A stretch of DNA of 18,776 bases from an uncultured beta proteobacterium (lineage in GTDB: Bacteria; Pseudomonadota; Gammaproteobacteria; Burkholderiales; Rhodocyclaceae): contig CAIZKA010000337.1 of the NCBI GenBank assembly GCA_903933395.1, forward strand, positions 1 through 18,776. The letters are read 5' to 3'. Below are positions 1 to 7,027 of the stretch, piece after piece; position 1 is the stretch's first letter, and each line of letters begins with the position of its first letter. The notes beneath the pieces were generated by a model that had not been told where the DNA came from, ran no database searches, and saw nothing but the letters and a program-made list of their open reading frames with translations. Position numbers and translations under genes: made by a program.

Positions 1-1050
1 ATTGACCACGCTGGTGGCCATGCCGGAAAGCTGCGGCGGATTGACTTCCTTGGCACTGGCCCAGGACAGCGTGAAGCCGGCCGTGGCCAGCCCCATCAGG
101 ACGCAGAGCGCGTAGGACGCCGCCAGCGGCATCGGCCCGTCCGCCCGCCACGTGACCCAGAGCCAGGCACACCAGCCCAGCACATGCGCGCCGGAAACGG
201 CAAGCGCCACCGACTTGCGCCGCCCCACCGCGTCGGAAACGCGGCCCCACAGCGCCGAGCCGACCGCAAAGCCGAGGAAGTAAATGCTGACGTGATTGGA
301 AGCCACCGCACGCGACATGGCGTGCATCTGGGTCAGGTAGGGCACGGCCCAGAGTCCGGCGAAGGCGAAGAAGGCGCCGGAAAGCCCGGCGTTGGCGAAA
401 AAGCCGGGCCACGTGGAGCGATTCTTCAGCACCGATACCAGGCCGGAGAGCCATGCCGCGCGATCGACCTTGCCCGCCGGCGTTTCGATCACCCAGGCAC
501 GGCTGGCGAAGGCCAGCGCGAACGAGAGGATTCCGACCACGACGAAGACCTGGCGCCAGCCCGCGGCCTGGGTCGCCCAGGCCAGCGGCGCACCGGCCAG
601 GATGGAGCCGAGGTTGCCGATCAGCATGCACAGGCCGGTCAGGGTGGCGAAGCGGCGCTCGTCGAAACCGATCGCCAACAGTTTCAGCATGGCGATGAAG
701 GTGACGGACACGCCAAGGCCGACCAGCGTGCGACCGACGAAAGCCAGTTCGAAACTCGGCGCCAGACCGAACAGGATCGCACCGACGCCGGCGATCAAGC
801 CGCCCCAAAACAGGATGCGGCGCGGCCCGAGCGTGTCGGCCAGCACCCCGGTGGGAATCTGCATCAGCGTATAGACGTAGAAATAGGTCGCCGCCAGCGT
901 GCCAAGCTGTGCGCCGCCAATGGCAAAAGTGGCTTGCAGATCACCGGAGATCGCTGCCGGCGCGACACGGTGAAAAAAGGACAGCAGGTAGGCGGCAACC
1001 GCCATGCCGAGGCCGAGCAGCACGGCCGGGCGGGTGGCTGCGGGATTCAT
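1..1050 (-). CDS. MFS transporter, partial (3' end beyond the window)
   Basis: The minus-strand frame is open from the ATG at 1050 to the window edge, giving 350 residues with no stop, so the C-terminus is missing. The protein is hydrophobic throughout. A major facilitator motif A (GVLADTLGPRR) lies after the second membrane segment, near residues 68-78, and about ten predicted helices are visible. It looks like the sugar-phosphate/organic-anion permease branch of MFS_1, and the substrate cannot be read from sequence. A strong Shine-Dalgarno GGAGG sits just before the ATG, but it is inside a 9-bp inverted repeat (1052-1086). The gene follows the hydroxyacid dehydrogenase on the same strand after a 120-bp gap, so it could be the last gene of the TRAP cluster or a separate unit. 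The family call is firm and the substrate is unknown. Confidence 0.9.
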   Translation of the reverse strand, partial: MNPAATRPAVLLGLGMAVAAYLLSFFHRVAPAAISGDLQATFAIGGAQLGTLAATYFYVYTLMQIPTGVLADTLGPRRILFWGGLIAGVGAILFGLAPSFELAFVGRTLVGLGVSVTFIAMLKLLAIGFDERRFATLTGLCMLIGNLGSILAGAPLAWATQAAGWRQVFVVVGILSFALAFASRAWVIETPAGKVDRAAWLSGLVSVLKNRSTWPGFFANAGLSGAFFAFAGLWAVPYLTQMHAMSRAVASNHVSIYFLGFAVGSALWGRVSDAVGRRKSVALAVSGAHVLGWCAWLWVTWRADGPMPLAASYALCVLMGLATAGFTLSWASAKEVNPPQLSGMATSVVN

Positions 1051-1051
1051 C

Positions 1052-1086
1052 TCAGCCTCCTGCCGGGCCGCCCCAAGGGAGGCTGA
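1052..1086 (-). promoter_or_regulatory. Inverted repeat sequestering the MFS ribosome binding site
   Basis: On the transcript strand TCAGCCTCC (1086-1078) is followed by 17 nt and then GGAGGCTGA (1060-1052), which ends one base before the ATG. The perfect 9-bp stem would bury the GGAGG Shine-Dalgarno sequence. The pairing is visible directly. A role in translational control is inference. Confidence 0.45.
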
Positions 1087-1124
1087 AGCCAATCACATGG
1101 AGATGGCGAAGCCATCGAACCGAC

Positions 1125-1161
1125 GTCACCCCTTCCCTGGGGAAAGGGGTCGGGGGATAGG
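1125..1161. repeat. C/G-rich intergenic palindromic repeat, copy A
   Basis: A GTCACCCC-type arm, a short centre and a GGGGTCGGGGGATAGG-type arm form an imperfect hairpin (CCCCTTCCC against GGGGAAAGGGG). Similar sequences occur at 8280-8384 and 9574-9613. It lies just past the stop of the hydroxyacid dehydrogenase and could end or protect that transcript, but no T-run follows. Confidence 0.45.
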
Positions 1162-1170
1162 CCAACATTG

Positions 1171-2145
1171 TCATTTCCAGACTTCAGGATTGAGCAAATT
1201 AGGTGGCCGCTGCCCGGAGAGCGCCGCGATCAGGTTGTCGGCCGCGGTCATTGCCATGGCCATGCGCGTCGCACGCGAACTGGAACCAATATGCGGGGAC
1301 AAGGCGACATTGTCGAGTTCAAGGAAACCCGGGTTGAATTTCGGCTCGCCCTCGAACACATCGATTCCGGCACCGGAAAGTCGGCGCTGGCGCAACGCCG
1401 AAATCAGCGCTTCGTCATCGACGATGCCGCCGCGGGCGACGTTGATCAGGTGCGCGGTGGGTTTCATCAGCGCCAGCTCGGCGGCGCCGATAGTGTGATG
1501 CGTTGCCGGCGAGTAGGGCAGCAGCAGCACGAGGAAATCGGACTCGCGCAACAGGGATTCCTTGTCCACCCAGGTCGCGCGAATGGCGGCCTCCTGCTCG
1601 GCGGCCAGCGGCGTGCGATTGTGATAGATCACCTTCATGTCGAAGCCGAGCGCGCGCCGCGCCACGGTCTGGCCGATGCGGCCCATGCCGAGGATGCCCA
1701 GCGTGGCGTGATGGATGTCGCTGCCCAGCCACTGGATGAACTGCCAACCCTTCCATTCGCCATTGCGCAGCCAGCGCTCGGCCGCCGGCAATCGCCGCGC
1801 CGTCGCCATCAGCAGTGCCCAGGCGAGATCCGCCGTGGTGTCATCGAGTACGCCGGGCGTGTTGGTCGCCATGACGCCGGCACGGGTGCAGGCCGCAAGA
1901 TCGATATTGTTGTAGCCGACGGCGAAATTGCAGAGCGCCTTCAATCCCGGCGCGGCGGAAATCACCTCGGCCATCAGCGGATCGGTGGCCGCGGTCAGCG
2001 CCCCTGCCTTGTCCGCCAGCCGCGCCTTGAGACCTTCGATGCCGAGCACCGTATCGCCCTGGTTGTCATCCACCTCGAAGTGCCGGCGCAGGCGCTCCAG
2101 CACTTCGGGGAATACTTCGCGAGCAACCAGAATCCTCGGTTTCAT
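1171..2145 (-). CDS. D-2-hydroxyacid dehydrogenase, glyoxylate/hydroxypyruvate reductase type
   Basis: The protein of 324 residues, a typical length, has the complete D-isomer 2-hydroxyacid dehydrogenase signature. There is a nucleotide-binding GMGRIG at 153-158 and catalytic Arg238 (in NVARGG), Glu267 (in FEGEP) and His285 (in SPHIG). After the glycine motif, NRT at 176-178 is the pattern that favours NADPH in GhrB-like glyoxylate and 2-ketogluconate reductases. It would reduce a 2-oxoacid such as glyoxylate or hydroxypyruvate to the 2-hydroxyacid in the cytoplasm, or run in reverse. Its ATG overlaps the dctM stop in TGATG (2147-2143), so it is translationally coupled to the transporter. This suggests it acts on the imported compound. 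The exact substrate is uncertain, so I give no gene symbol. Confidence 0.9.
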   Translation of the reverse strand: MKPRILVAREVFPEVLERLRRHFEVDDNQGDTVLGIEGLKARLADKAGALTAATDPLMAEVISAAPGLKALCNFAVGYNNIDLAACTRAGVMATNTPGVLDDTTADLAWALLMATARRLPAAERWLRNGEWKGWQFIQWLGSDIHHATLGILGMGRIGQTVARRALGFDMKVIYHNRTPLAAEQEAAIRATWVDKESLLRESDFLVLLLPYSPATHHTIGAAELALMKPTAHLINVARGGIVDDEALISALRQRRLSGAGIDVFEGEPKFNPGFLELDNVALSPHIGSSSRATRMAMAMTAADNLIAALSGQRPPNLLNPEVWK

Positions 2146-4151
2146 CAGTTACCGTACAAGACGCGCGGCAGCCACATGCCGATGCCGGGGAACATATAGA
2201 GCAGCGCCAGGGCGAAGACCTGAATGCCCATGAAGGGCATCATGCCGGCGAAGATCTGGTTCAGCGTCACGTGCGGCGGGGACACGCCCTTCAGATAGAA
2301 GGCCGCCATCGCCACCGGTGGCGAGAGGAAAGCCGTCTGCAGATTGAGCGCCACCAGCAGGCCGAAAAACAGCGGATCGACGTGGAAATGCGGCAGCAGC
2401 GGAATGAAGATCGGCATGAAGATGACGATGATCTCGGTCCACTCCAGCGGCCAGCCGAGGATGAAGATGATGAACTGCGACAGCAGCATGAACTGCAGCG
2501 GCGTCATGTTGAGCGAGAGCACCCATTGCTCGACCAGATTCTGCCCGCCCAGCAGGGCGAAGGCCGCGGAGAAGATCGAGGAACCGACAAACAGCCAGCA
2601 GACCATGGCCGAGGTTTTCGCCGTCAGGAACACCGACTCCTTGACCACGGTGAAGTTGAGTTGCTTGTAGGCGGCGGCGAGGATAAACCCGCCGGCCGAA
2701 CCGAGGGCCGCCGCCTCGGTCGGGGTCGCGAAACCGAAGACGATGCTGCCCAGCACGGCGAGGATCATCAGCGCCAGCGGGAAGAACGATCCCAGCAGCA
2801 TCTTGAACACTTCGAGGCGAACGAAGGTGAAGATGGTGTAGAAGCCGATGGCGCTGGCGACGCTGGCCCCGAACAGGACCCAGTACCAGACCGGAATGGG
2901 CAGGCGCTCGGCGCCAACAGTCGGCGCTGGCGACACGGCAGCCTTGGCTGCCGGCTTTGCCGGAACCGCAGCAACTTTTGCTGCAGGCGGCTCCTTGACA
3001 CCCTCGGCAGTCGGTTCCTTGAGTCCGCCCCCTGCTTCCTTGGGCGGCTCCTGCAACCCCCCGGATTCCTTGGGCGGTTCCTGTAGCCCCCCGGTTTCCT
3101 TGGGCGGCTCCTGCAGCCCCCCGGACTCGGCCGGCGCCGGTTCCTCGGCGATGCCGCCGCCCATCTGCGTCAGGCCCGCCGCTTCATTCGTGGCCACGGG
3201 CTTGGTGGCCGCGTGCCAGGTGAAAGCGAGGAACAGCACCAGAGCCATGGCCGGCAGCAGGGCGATGAATCCCTGCTTGGCGATCGTGCCGCTACTGATA
3301 CCCAGATTGCGCGAACCCTTGAACGCACCGATCAGACCCGGCAAAACCCGATGGCTGATCGCCTCGCGCATCTTCTCGTTGGCCGCAGGCAGATCGATGT
3401 GCCGCTCTGCCATCGGCAACGGCGGCGCCAGGTGGGGCTTCCACTTGGCGACGATGATCACGTAGCCGATGTAAAGGCCGGCCAGCATGATGCCGGGAAA
3501 GAATGCACCGGCGTAGAGCTGCACCACCGATACACCCGCCGTGGCGCCATAAACGATCAGCAATACCGATGGTGGAATCAGGATGCCGAGGCAGCCGCCG
3601 GCCGTGATTACCCCGGCCGAAAGGCGAACGTCATAGCCGGACTTGAGCATGGCCGGGAAGGCCAGCAGGCCCATCAACGTCACCACCGCGCCAACGATGC
3701 CGGTGGCCGTGGCAAAGATCGCGCAGGTCACCAGCGTCGCCACCGCCAGGGCGCCCGGCACGCGCGCCAGGGCGAGTTCCAGCGCGCGGAACAGCTTCGA
3801 GATCAGGTTGGCACGCTCGACCAGATAGCCCATGAAAACGAAGAGCGGGATCGAGATCAGCACGTCGTTGGACATCACCGAATACGCGCGCTGCACCATC
3901 AGGTCCAGGGTCTGTCGCTGCGCCAGTTCGGGGTTGCCGCTGCGATAGGCAAGCCAGGCGAAGAACACCCCCATGCCCATCAGGGTGAAAGCGGTCGGGA
4001 AGCCGAGCATGATGGCAACGACGACCAGCGAGAGCATCAGCAGGCCGATGTGGCCATTCTGCATGTTGGTCCAGGGCATGAAGATCACGGTGACGGTCAA
4101 AATCGCCGCCATCAGCGAGAAGCCGAACCAGAGTTCCTTCCTGATTTTCAT
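2145..4151 (-). CDS. dctM: TRAP transporter large permease (DctM family) with an inserted repeat region
   Basis: This is the 12-TM-class permease that moves the substrate across the inner membrane using the sodium gradient. I chose the ATG at 4151 (668 residues) because it forms an ATGA overlap with the dctQ stop; the frame extends 58 residues upstream, but that part is arginine-rich and lies inside dctQ. DctM hallmarks are visible: GGCLGILIPPS at 185-195, FGFATPTEAAALG at 472-484 and LNLQTAFLSPP at 602-612. Family members are commonly about 430 residues. The excess is mostly an insert near 247-450 with two extra hydrophobic segments (about 295-312 and 420-443). They flank a proline/alanine/glutamate-rich stretch containing three exact-length 10-residue repeats. 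It resembles the large-subunit branch labelled mannitol/chloroaromatic (COG4664-like), a label that does not fix the substrate. Confidence 0.92.
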   Translation of the reverse strand: MKIRKELWFGFSLMAAILTVTVIFMPWTNMQNGHIGLLMLSLVVVAIMLGFPTAFTLMGMGVFFAWLAYRSGNPELAQRQTLDLMVQRAYSVMSNDVLISIPLFVFMGYLVERANLISKLFRALELALARVPGALAVATLVTCAIFATATGIVGAVVTLMGLLAFPAMLKSGYDVRLSAGVITAGGCLGILIPPSVLLIVYGATAGVSVVQLYAGAFFPGIMLAGLYIGYVIIVAKWKPHLAPPLPMAERHIDLPAANEKMREAISHRVLPGLIGAFKGSRNLGISSGTIAKQGFIALLPAMALVLFLAFTWHAATKPVATNEAAGLTQMGGGIAEEPAPAESGGLQEPPKETGGLQEPPKESGGLQEPPKEAGGGLKEPTAEGVKEPPAAKVAAVPAKPAAKAAVSPAPTVGAERLPIPVWYWVLFGASVASAIGFYTIFTFVRLEVFKMLLGSFFPLALMILAVLGSIVFGFATPTEAAALGSAGGFILAAAYKQLNFTVVKESVFLTAKTSAMVCWLFVGSSIFSAAFALLGGQNLVEQWVLSLNMTPLQFMLLSQFIIFILGWPLEWTEIIVIFMPIFIPLLPHFHVDPLFFGLLVALNLQTAFLSPPVAMAAFYLKGVSPPHVTLNQIFAGMMPFMGIQVFALALLYMFPGIGMWLPRVLYGN
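3033..3122 (-). repeat. Three 30-bp in-frame tandem repeats within dctM
   Basis: Three consecutive 30-bp units encode GGLQEPPKE followed by T, S or A (dctM residues 344-373). A degenerate unit, GGGLKEPTAEG, and an Ala/Pro/Lys tail follow. The DNA copies differ at only a few positions, which suggests recent slippage or recombination. Confidence 0.9.
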
Positions 4152-4801
4152 TTGGACGCTCCTGCGTGCGCCTGATGCTCCTGCTCCTGGGCGACCACGA
4201 ATTTGTCGAGCGCAGCGATGTCCTCGTCCCTGACGTGGACCATTTCCTTCAGCTTCGCGACGTCGACTTCCTCGACGTCCTGCTCGCGCGAAGGCCATTC
4301 GCCCTGCCGGATGCAGACGATGCAACGGATGATCTCGACCACGCCCTGCAGCAGCAGAAAGGCACCGGCCAGGGGCAGAATGGTCTTGAACGGATACACC
4401 GGCGGGCCGTCTGCGGTGACGTTCGAATGTTCGTTGATGGCCCAGGACTCACCGGCGAAATTGTAGCCGGCCCACGCCAGCGCAAAAACCCCGGGGATGA
4501 AGAACAGGAAATACAGGGTCAGGTCGATGCTGGCCTGGACCCGCGGTGAAAAAAATCCGTAAAGCACGTCGCCGCGCACATGGCCGTTCTTGGACAGGGT
4601 ATACGCGCCGGCCATCATGAACACGGTGCCGTACATCATGCTCATGACGTCGAAGGCCCAAGGGTGGGGATTGTCGAAGGCATAGCGCGAAATCACCTCC
4701 CAGGTGATCATGAAGGTCAGCGCGACGATCAGCCATGAAAACGTCTGGCCGATGAAGGTGCTGATCCTGTCGATGGTCAACAGAACTTTTTGCATTTGCA
4801 T
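4148..4801 (-). CDS. dctQ: TRAP transporter small permease (DctQ family)
   Basis: The protein has 217 residues and the four membrane segments expected of DctQ, at about 17-38, 50-69, 91-112 and 138-160. KNGHVRGDVLY (71-81) after the second helix matches the conserved H-x-R-x-D region of the family. DctQ forms the membrane complex with DctM and receives the loaded binding protein. The tail beyond residue 163 is about 54 residues long, charged, and probably cytoplasmic, longer than the short tail of many DctQ proteins. Its TGA overlaps the dctM ATG by four bases (4148-4151). The start at 4801 has a second ATG two codons later (4795), and neither has a strong Shine-Dalgarno sequence. A strong hairpin lies just upstream. 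Confidence 0.92.
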   Translation of the reverse strand: MQMQKVLLTIDRISTFIGQTFSWLIVALTFMITWEVISRYAFDNPHPWAFDVMSMMYGTVFMMAGAYTLSKNGHVRGDVLYGFFSPRVQASIDLTLYFLFFIPGVFALAWAGYNFAGESWAINEHSNVTADGPPVYPFKTILPLAGAFLLLQGVVEIIRCIVCIRQGEWPSREQDVEEVDVAKLKEMVHVRDEDIAALDKFVVAQEQEHQAHAGASK

Positions 4802-4822
4802 GTTTCACCCGCTCAAGGAAAA

Positions 4823-4853
4823 CAACCACCCGGGCCCCGGGCCCGGGTGGTTG
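4823..4853 (-). terminator. GC-rich hairpin between dctP and dctQ, probable attenuator
   Basis: CAACCACCCGGGC and GCCCGGGTGGTTG form a perfect 13-bp stem around a 5-nt loop. On the transcript strand the stem runs into GTTTTCC, a short T-run. It lies in the only sizeable gap of the operon, 25 nt past the dctP stop. Here it could end most transcripts or stabilise the dctP message, giving more binding protein than permease. Confidence 0.65.
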
Positions 4854-4878
4854 CTGAATCACGCCGCGATGAAACCGC

Positions 4879-6021
4879 TCAAGCCTTCTTCGCGCCGAAG
4901 AAATGGCTCACCGCCATGCGCCGGCTGACGTAAACGTCCTGGTCCCACTTCACTGCACGCTCTGCGAACGCTCTTTGCGATGCGGCAATTTCCTTGAACA
5001 GCGGATTCTCTGCGGACTTCTTCTCCATGATCTCGGACCACAACGTAAGCTGCTTCTGCAGCACCGCATCCGGGGTCTTGTAGAACGTGACCTTGTCCTT
5101 GGTCTGCAGCTCGATGTAGTCCTTCGAGTAGCGGTCGATCGCCTTCCACGACATGTCGGCCGAGGCGGCTTCCACGGCATTGGCGATGATCGACTTCATT
5201 TTCACCGGCAGCGCATCGTACTTCGGCTTGTTGAACATGATCTCGAAGGTCTCGGCGCTCTGGTGATAGCTCTGCAGCATGCAGATCTTGGAGACATCGG
5301 GAAAGCCGAGCAGGCGGTCGGAGGTCGCGTTGTTGAACTCGGCCGCGTCGAGCAGGCCGCGGTCCATCGCCGGCACGATTTCACCACCGGGCAGCGCATT
5401 CACCGCCGCGCCCATGGCCGTAAACAGGTCGATGGCGAGGCCGTTGGTGCGGAACTTGAGGCCCTTGAAGTCCTCCGGCTTGGTAACCGGCTTCTTGAAC
5501 CAGCCCAGGGGCTGCGTCGCCATCGGACCGTAGAGGAAGGACTGCACCGTGGTAATGCCGATCGAGGCATACAGCTTGGCCAGCAGTTCGGCACCGCCGC
5601 CGTACTTGTGCCAGGCCAGCAGCATGTTGGCGTCCATGCCGAAGGCCGGACCGGAATTCCACAGGGCCAGCGCATTCTGCTTGCCGTAGTGATAACCCAG
5701 CACGCCATGGCCGCCGTCCAGCGTGCCCTTCGAGACGGCCTCGAGCAGGCCGAAAGCCGGTACCACGGAACCCGCCGGCAGCACTTCGATCTTGAGGTCG
5801 CCACCGGTCATGTCATTGACCTTCTTGGCGAAGTCCAGCGCGTATTCGTGGAAGATGTCTTTCGCCGGCCAGGTGCTCTGCCAGCGCATGCTGATCGGAC
5901 CGGCCTGCGCCTTGGCGATCATCGGGAAACCTGCAGCAACGGCACCCACTGTGCCGGTAGCGGCGGCAGCGAGGAACTTGCGGCGGGACGGTTTCTGCTC
6001 GGGTTGCTTGGTGTCGGACAT
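4879..6021 (-). CDS. dctP: TRAP transporter substrate-binding protein (DctP family, 2-oxoacid-like)
   Basis: This 380-residue periplasmic binding protein captures the substrate for the DctQM permease. I chose the ATG at 6021 for its strong GGAGGAG Shine-Dalgarno sequence and because a Tat signal follows at once: SRRKFL at residues 12-17, a hydrophobic stretch, and a likely cut after AQA40. The upstream extension of the frame has no such support. The mature part carries the family's key arginine in KFRTNGLA (R191) and an EFNN motif (228-231). It also has LPAG and GGEIVPAMDRG blocks that resemble TakP-type sodium-dependent 2-oxoacid binders as I recall them. The family is sure; the 2-oxoacid specificity is inference, supported by the downstream 2-hydroxyacid dehydrogenase. 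A Tat signal implies the protein may fold before export. Confidence 0.92.
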   Translation of the reverse strand: MSDTKQPEQKPSRRKFLAAAATGTVGAVAAGFPMIAKAQAGPISMRWQSTWPAKDIFHEYALDFAKKVNDMTGGDLKIEVLPAGSVVPAFGLLEAVSKGTLDGGHGVLGYHYGKQNALALWNSGPAFGMDANMLLAWHKYGGGAELLAKLYASIGITTVQSFLYGPMATQPLGWFKKPVTKPEDFKGLKFRTNGLAIDLFTAMGAAVNALPGGEIVPAMDRGLLDAAEFNNATSDRLLGFPDVSKICMLQSYHQSAETFEIMFNKPKYDALPVKMKSIIANAVEAASADMSWKAIDRYSKDYIELQTKDKVTFYKTPDAVLQKQLTLWSEIMEKKSAENPLFKEIAASQRAFAERAVKWDQDVYVSRRMAVSHFFGAKKA

Positions 6022-6125
6022 GGTCTCCTCCTGGAGTTTATTGATGAATATGCGGTCGTTTGATCGTCTGCCGATGCGACCTGCGGTGTGGGTTTCGAAA
6101 CTTCGGTACTGCCACTGACGGACCC

Positions 6126-6155
6126 ACTTTACCAGAAAGAGAATTTGTCTGACAA
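6126..6155 (-). promoter_or_regulatory. Predicted dctP promoter
   Basis: On the minus strand, TTGTCA (6155-6150) and TAAAGT (6131-6126) are 18 bp apart. A TG one base before the -10 makes it an extended -10 (TGGTAAAGT). Transcription would start near 6119, leaving a leader of about 98 nt before dctP. The -35 lies within the operator palindrome. Confidence 0.4.
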
Positions 6156-6156
6156 T
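6128..6156 (+). promoter_or_regulatory. Predicted promoter of the FadR-type regulator
   Basis: TTTACC (6128-6133) and GACAAT (6151-6156) are separated by 17 bp, each matching the sigma-70 consensus at four of six positions. The -10 overlaps the TTGTCTGACAA palindrome, which suggests autoregulation. The leader before 6174 would be only about 11 nt. Confidence 0.35.
6145..6155. promoter_or_regulatory. FadR/GntR-type operator palindrome
   Basis: TTGTC-T-GACAA is a perfect 11-bp palindrome and fits the TNGTNNNACNA consensus known for FadR-subfamily GntR regulators. It lies between the divergent regulator and dctP. It overlaps the predicted -10 of the former and -35 of the latter. Confidence 0.65.
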
Positions 6157-6173
6157 AGGACAACAATTTAAAA

Positions 6174-6986
6174 ATGCCCATGCCAGCGCCTGCGCCTCCA
6201 ACTGCCGACCTGAACACCGAAATGAGCCGCATCGCGCGGCCCTTGCGCCTGTCCGAAGAGGTCTCGGGCGATCTGCAGCGCCGCATTGCACGGGGCGACC
6301 TCAAGCCCGGCGATCGCCTGCCGACGGAAAAGGCGCTGGGAGAAGTTTTCGGCGTCAGTCGCGCCGTGGTGCGCGAGGCCATTGCGCGGCTCAAGGCTGA
6401 CGGCCTGGTCGAAACCCGCCAGGGCTCCGGCGCCTTCGTCGTCGAAGCGCCGAAGACCATCAACCTGCGCTTCTGGCTGGGTGCCGGCCCGGAGCTTGAG
6501 GAGTTGCGCGACATCTTCGAGCTGCGCGCCATGGTCGAAGGAGCGGTCGCCGAACTTGCCGCACAGCGCCGCGACAAGAAAGATCTCAAGGCCATGGCCG
6601 AACAGTTGCAGGCCATGGAAAAAGCGTTGGCCGAAGGTCGCGACGGCACCGAAGCCGATGACAATTTCCACATCGCCATGGCCCGGGCCACGCATAACTC
6701 CTACATCGGCCGGCTGGTGGAATTCCTCGGCCGCCATTTCTCCGATTCGCGCAAGCTGTCATGGCACGGCACCCGCAGGGAACTTGCGCATCCGCAGGAG
6801 GCGCAGCGCGAGCACCGCGCCCTGTTCGAGGCAATTACCAGCGGCAACGCCGAAGCGGCGCGGCGTTGTGCGCAGGACCACCTGCGCGGCACCGCAGGAC
6901 GTTTCGGCATCAAGCTGGCGTTCGACCTCGAGCGCGCACCCCCGGCTGCAGGGTCTGCGGCAACCAAAATCCGCAGCAGACGCTAA
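6174..6986 (+). CDS. GntR-family transcriptional regulator, FadR subfamily (FCD domain)
   Basis: The 270-residue regulator has a winged helix at about 24-92, with RLPTEKALGEVFGVSRAVV as the recognition region and RQGSGAFV as the wing. An FCD ligand-binding domain follows at about 108-240. The expected FCD metal ligands are present: Asp162, His166, His214 and His236. Such proteins sense small carboxylic acids (lactate, glycolate, pyruvate, fatty acyl groups). It faces the dctP operon across a 152-bp gap with a matching operator, so it very probably controls the TRAP cluster and itself. The start is uncertain. ATGs at 6174, 6180 and 6222 are all in frame, and none has a good Shine-Dalgarno sequence. 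The protein begins with a proline/alanine-rich stretch that may not be translated. The effector is unknown. Confidence 0.92.
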   Translation: MPMPAPAPPTADLNTEMSRIARPLRLSEEVSGDLQRRIARGDLKPGDRLPTEKALGEVFGVSRAVVREAIARLKADGLVETRQGSGAFVVEAPKTINLRFWLGAGPELEELRDIFELRAMVEGAVAELAAQRRDKKDLKAMAEQLQAMEKALAEGRDGTEADDNFHIAMARATHNSYIGRLVEFLGRHFSDSRKLSWHGTRRELAHPQEAQREHRALFEAITSGNAEAARRCAQDHLRGTAGRFGIKLAFDLERAPPAAGSAATKIRSRR

Positions 6987-7027
6987 ACTACGCGCCACTT
7001 TCGCCACCGATCACGATACTCGTCCCC

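Noticed and set aside
184..1086. A 300-residue plus-strand open frame
   Set aside because: It is antisense to the truncated MFS gene, whose own frame has no stop in the window and reads as a clear transporter.
1168..2199. A 343-residue plus-strand open frame
   Set aside because: It is antisense to the 2-hydroxyacid dehydrogenase and has no recognisable motif.
4152..4325. A 58-residue N-terminal extension of dctM
   Set aside because: It lies wholly within dctQ, is arginine/glycine-rich and lacks a start signal. The ATGA junction gives a better start.
6987..7027. Possible manganese riboswitch before the terC-like gene
   Set aside because: Only 41 bp separate the genes, too short for a yybP-ykoY element, and no matching hairpins are visible.
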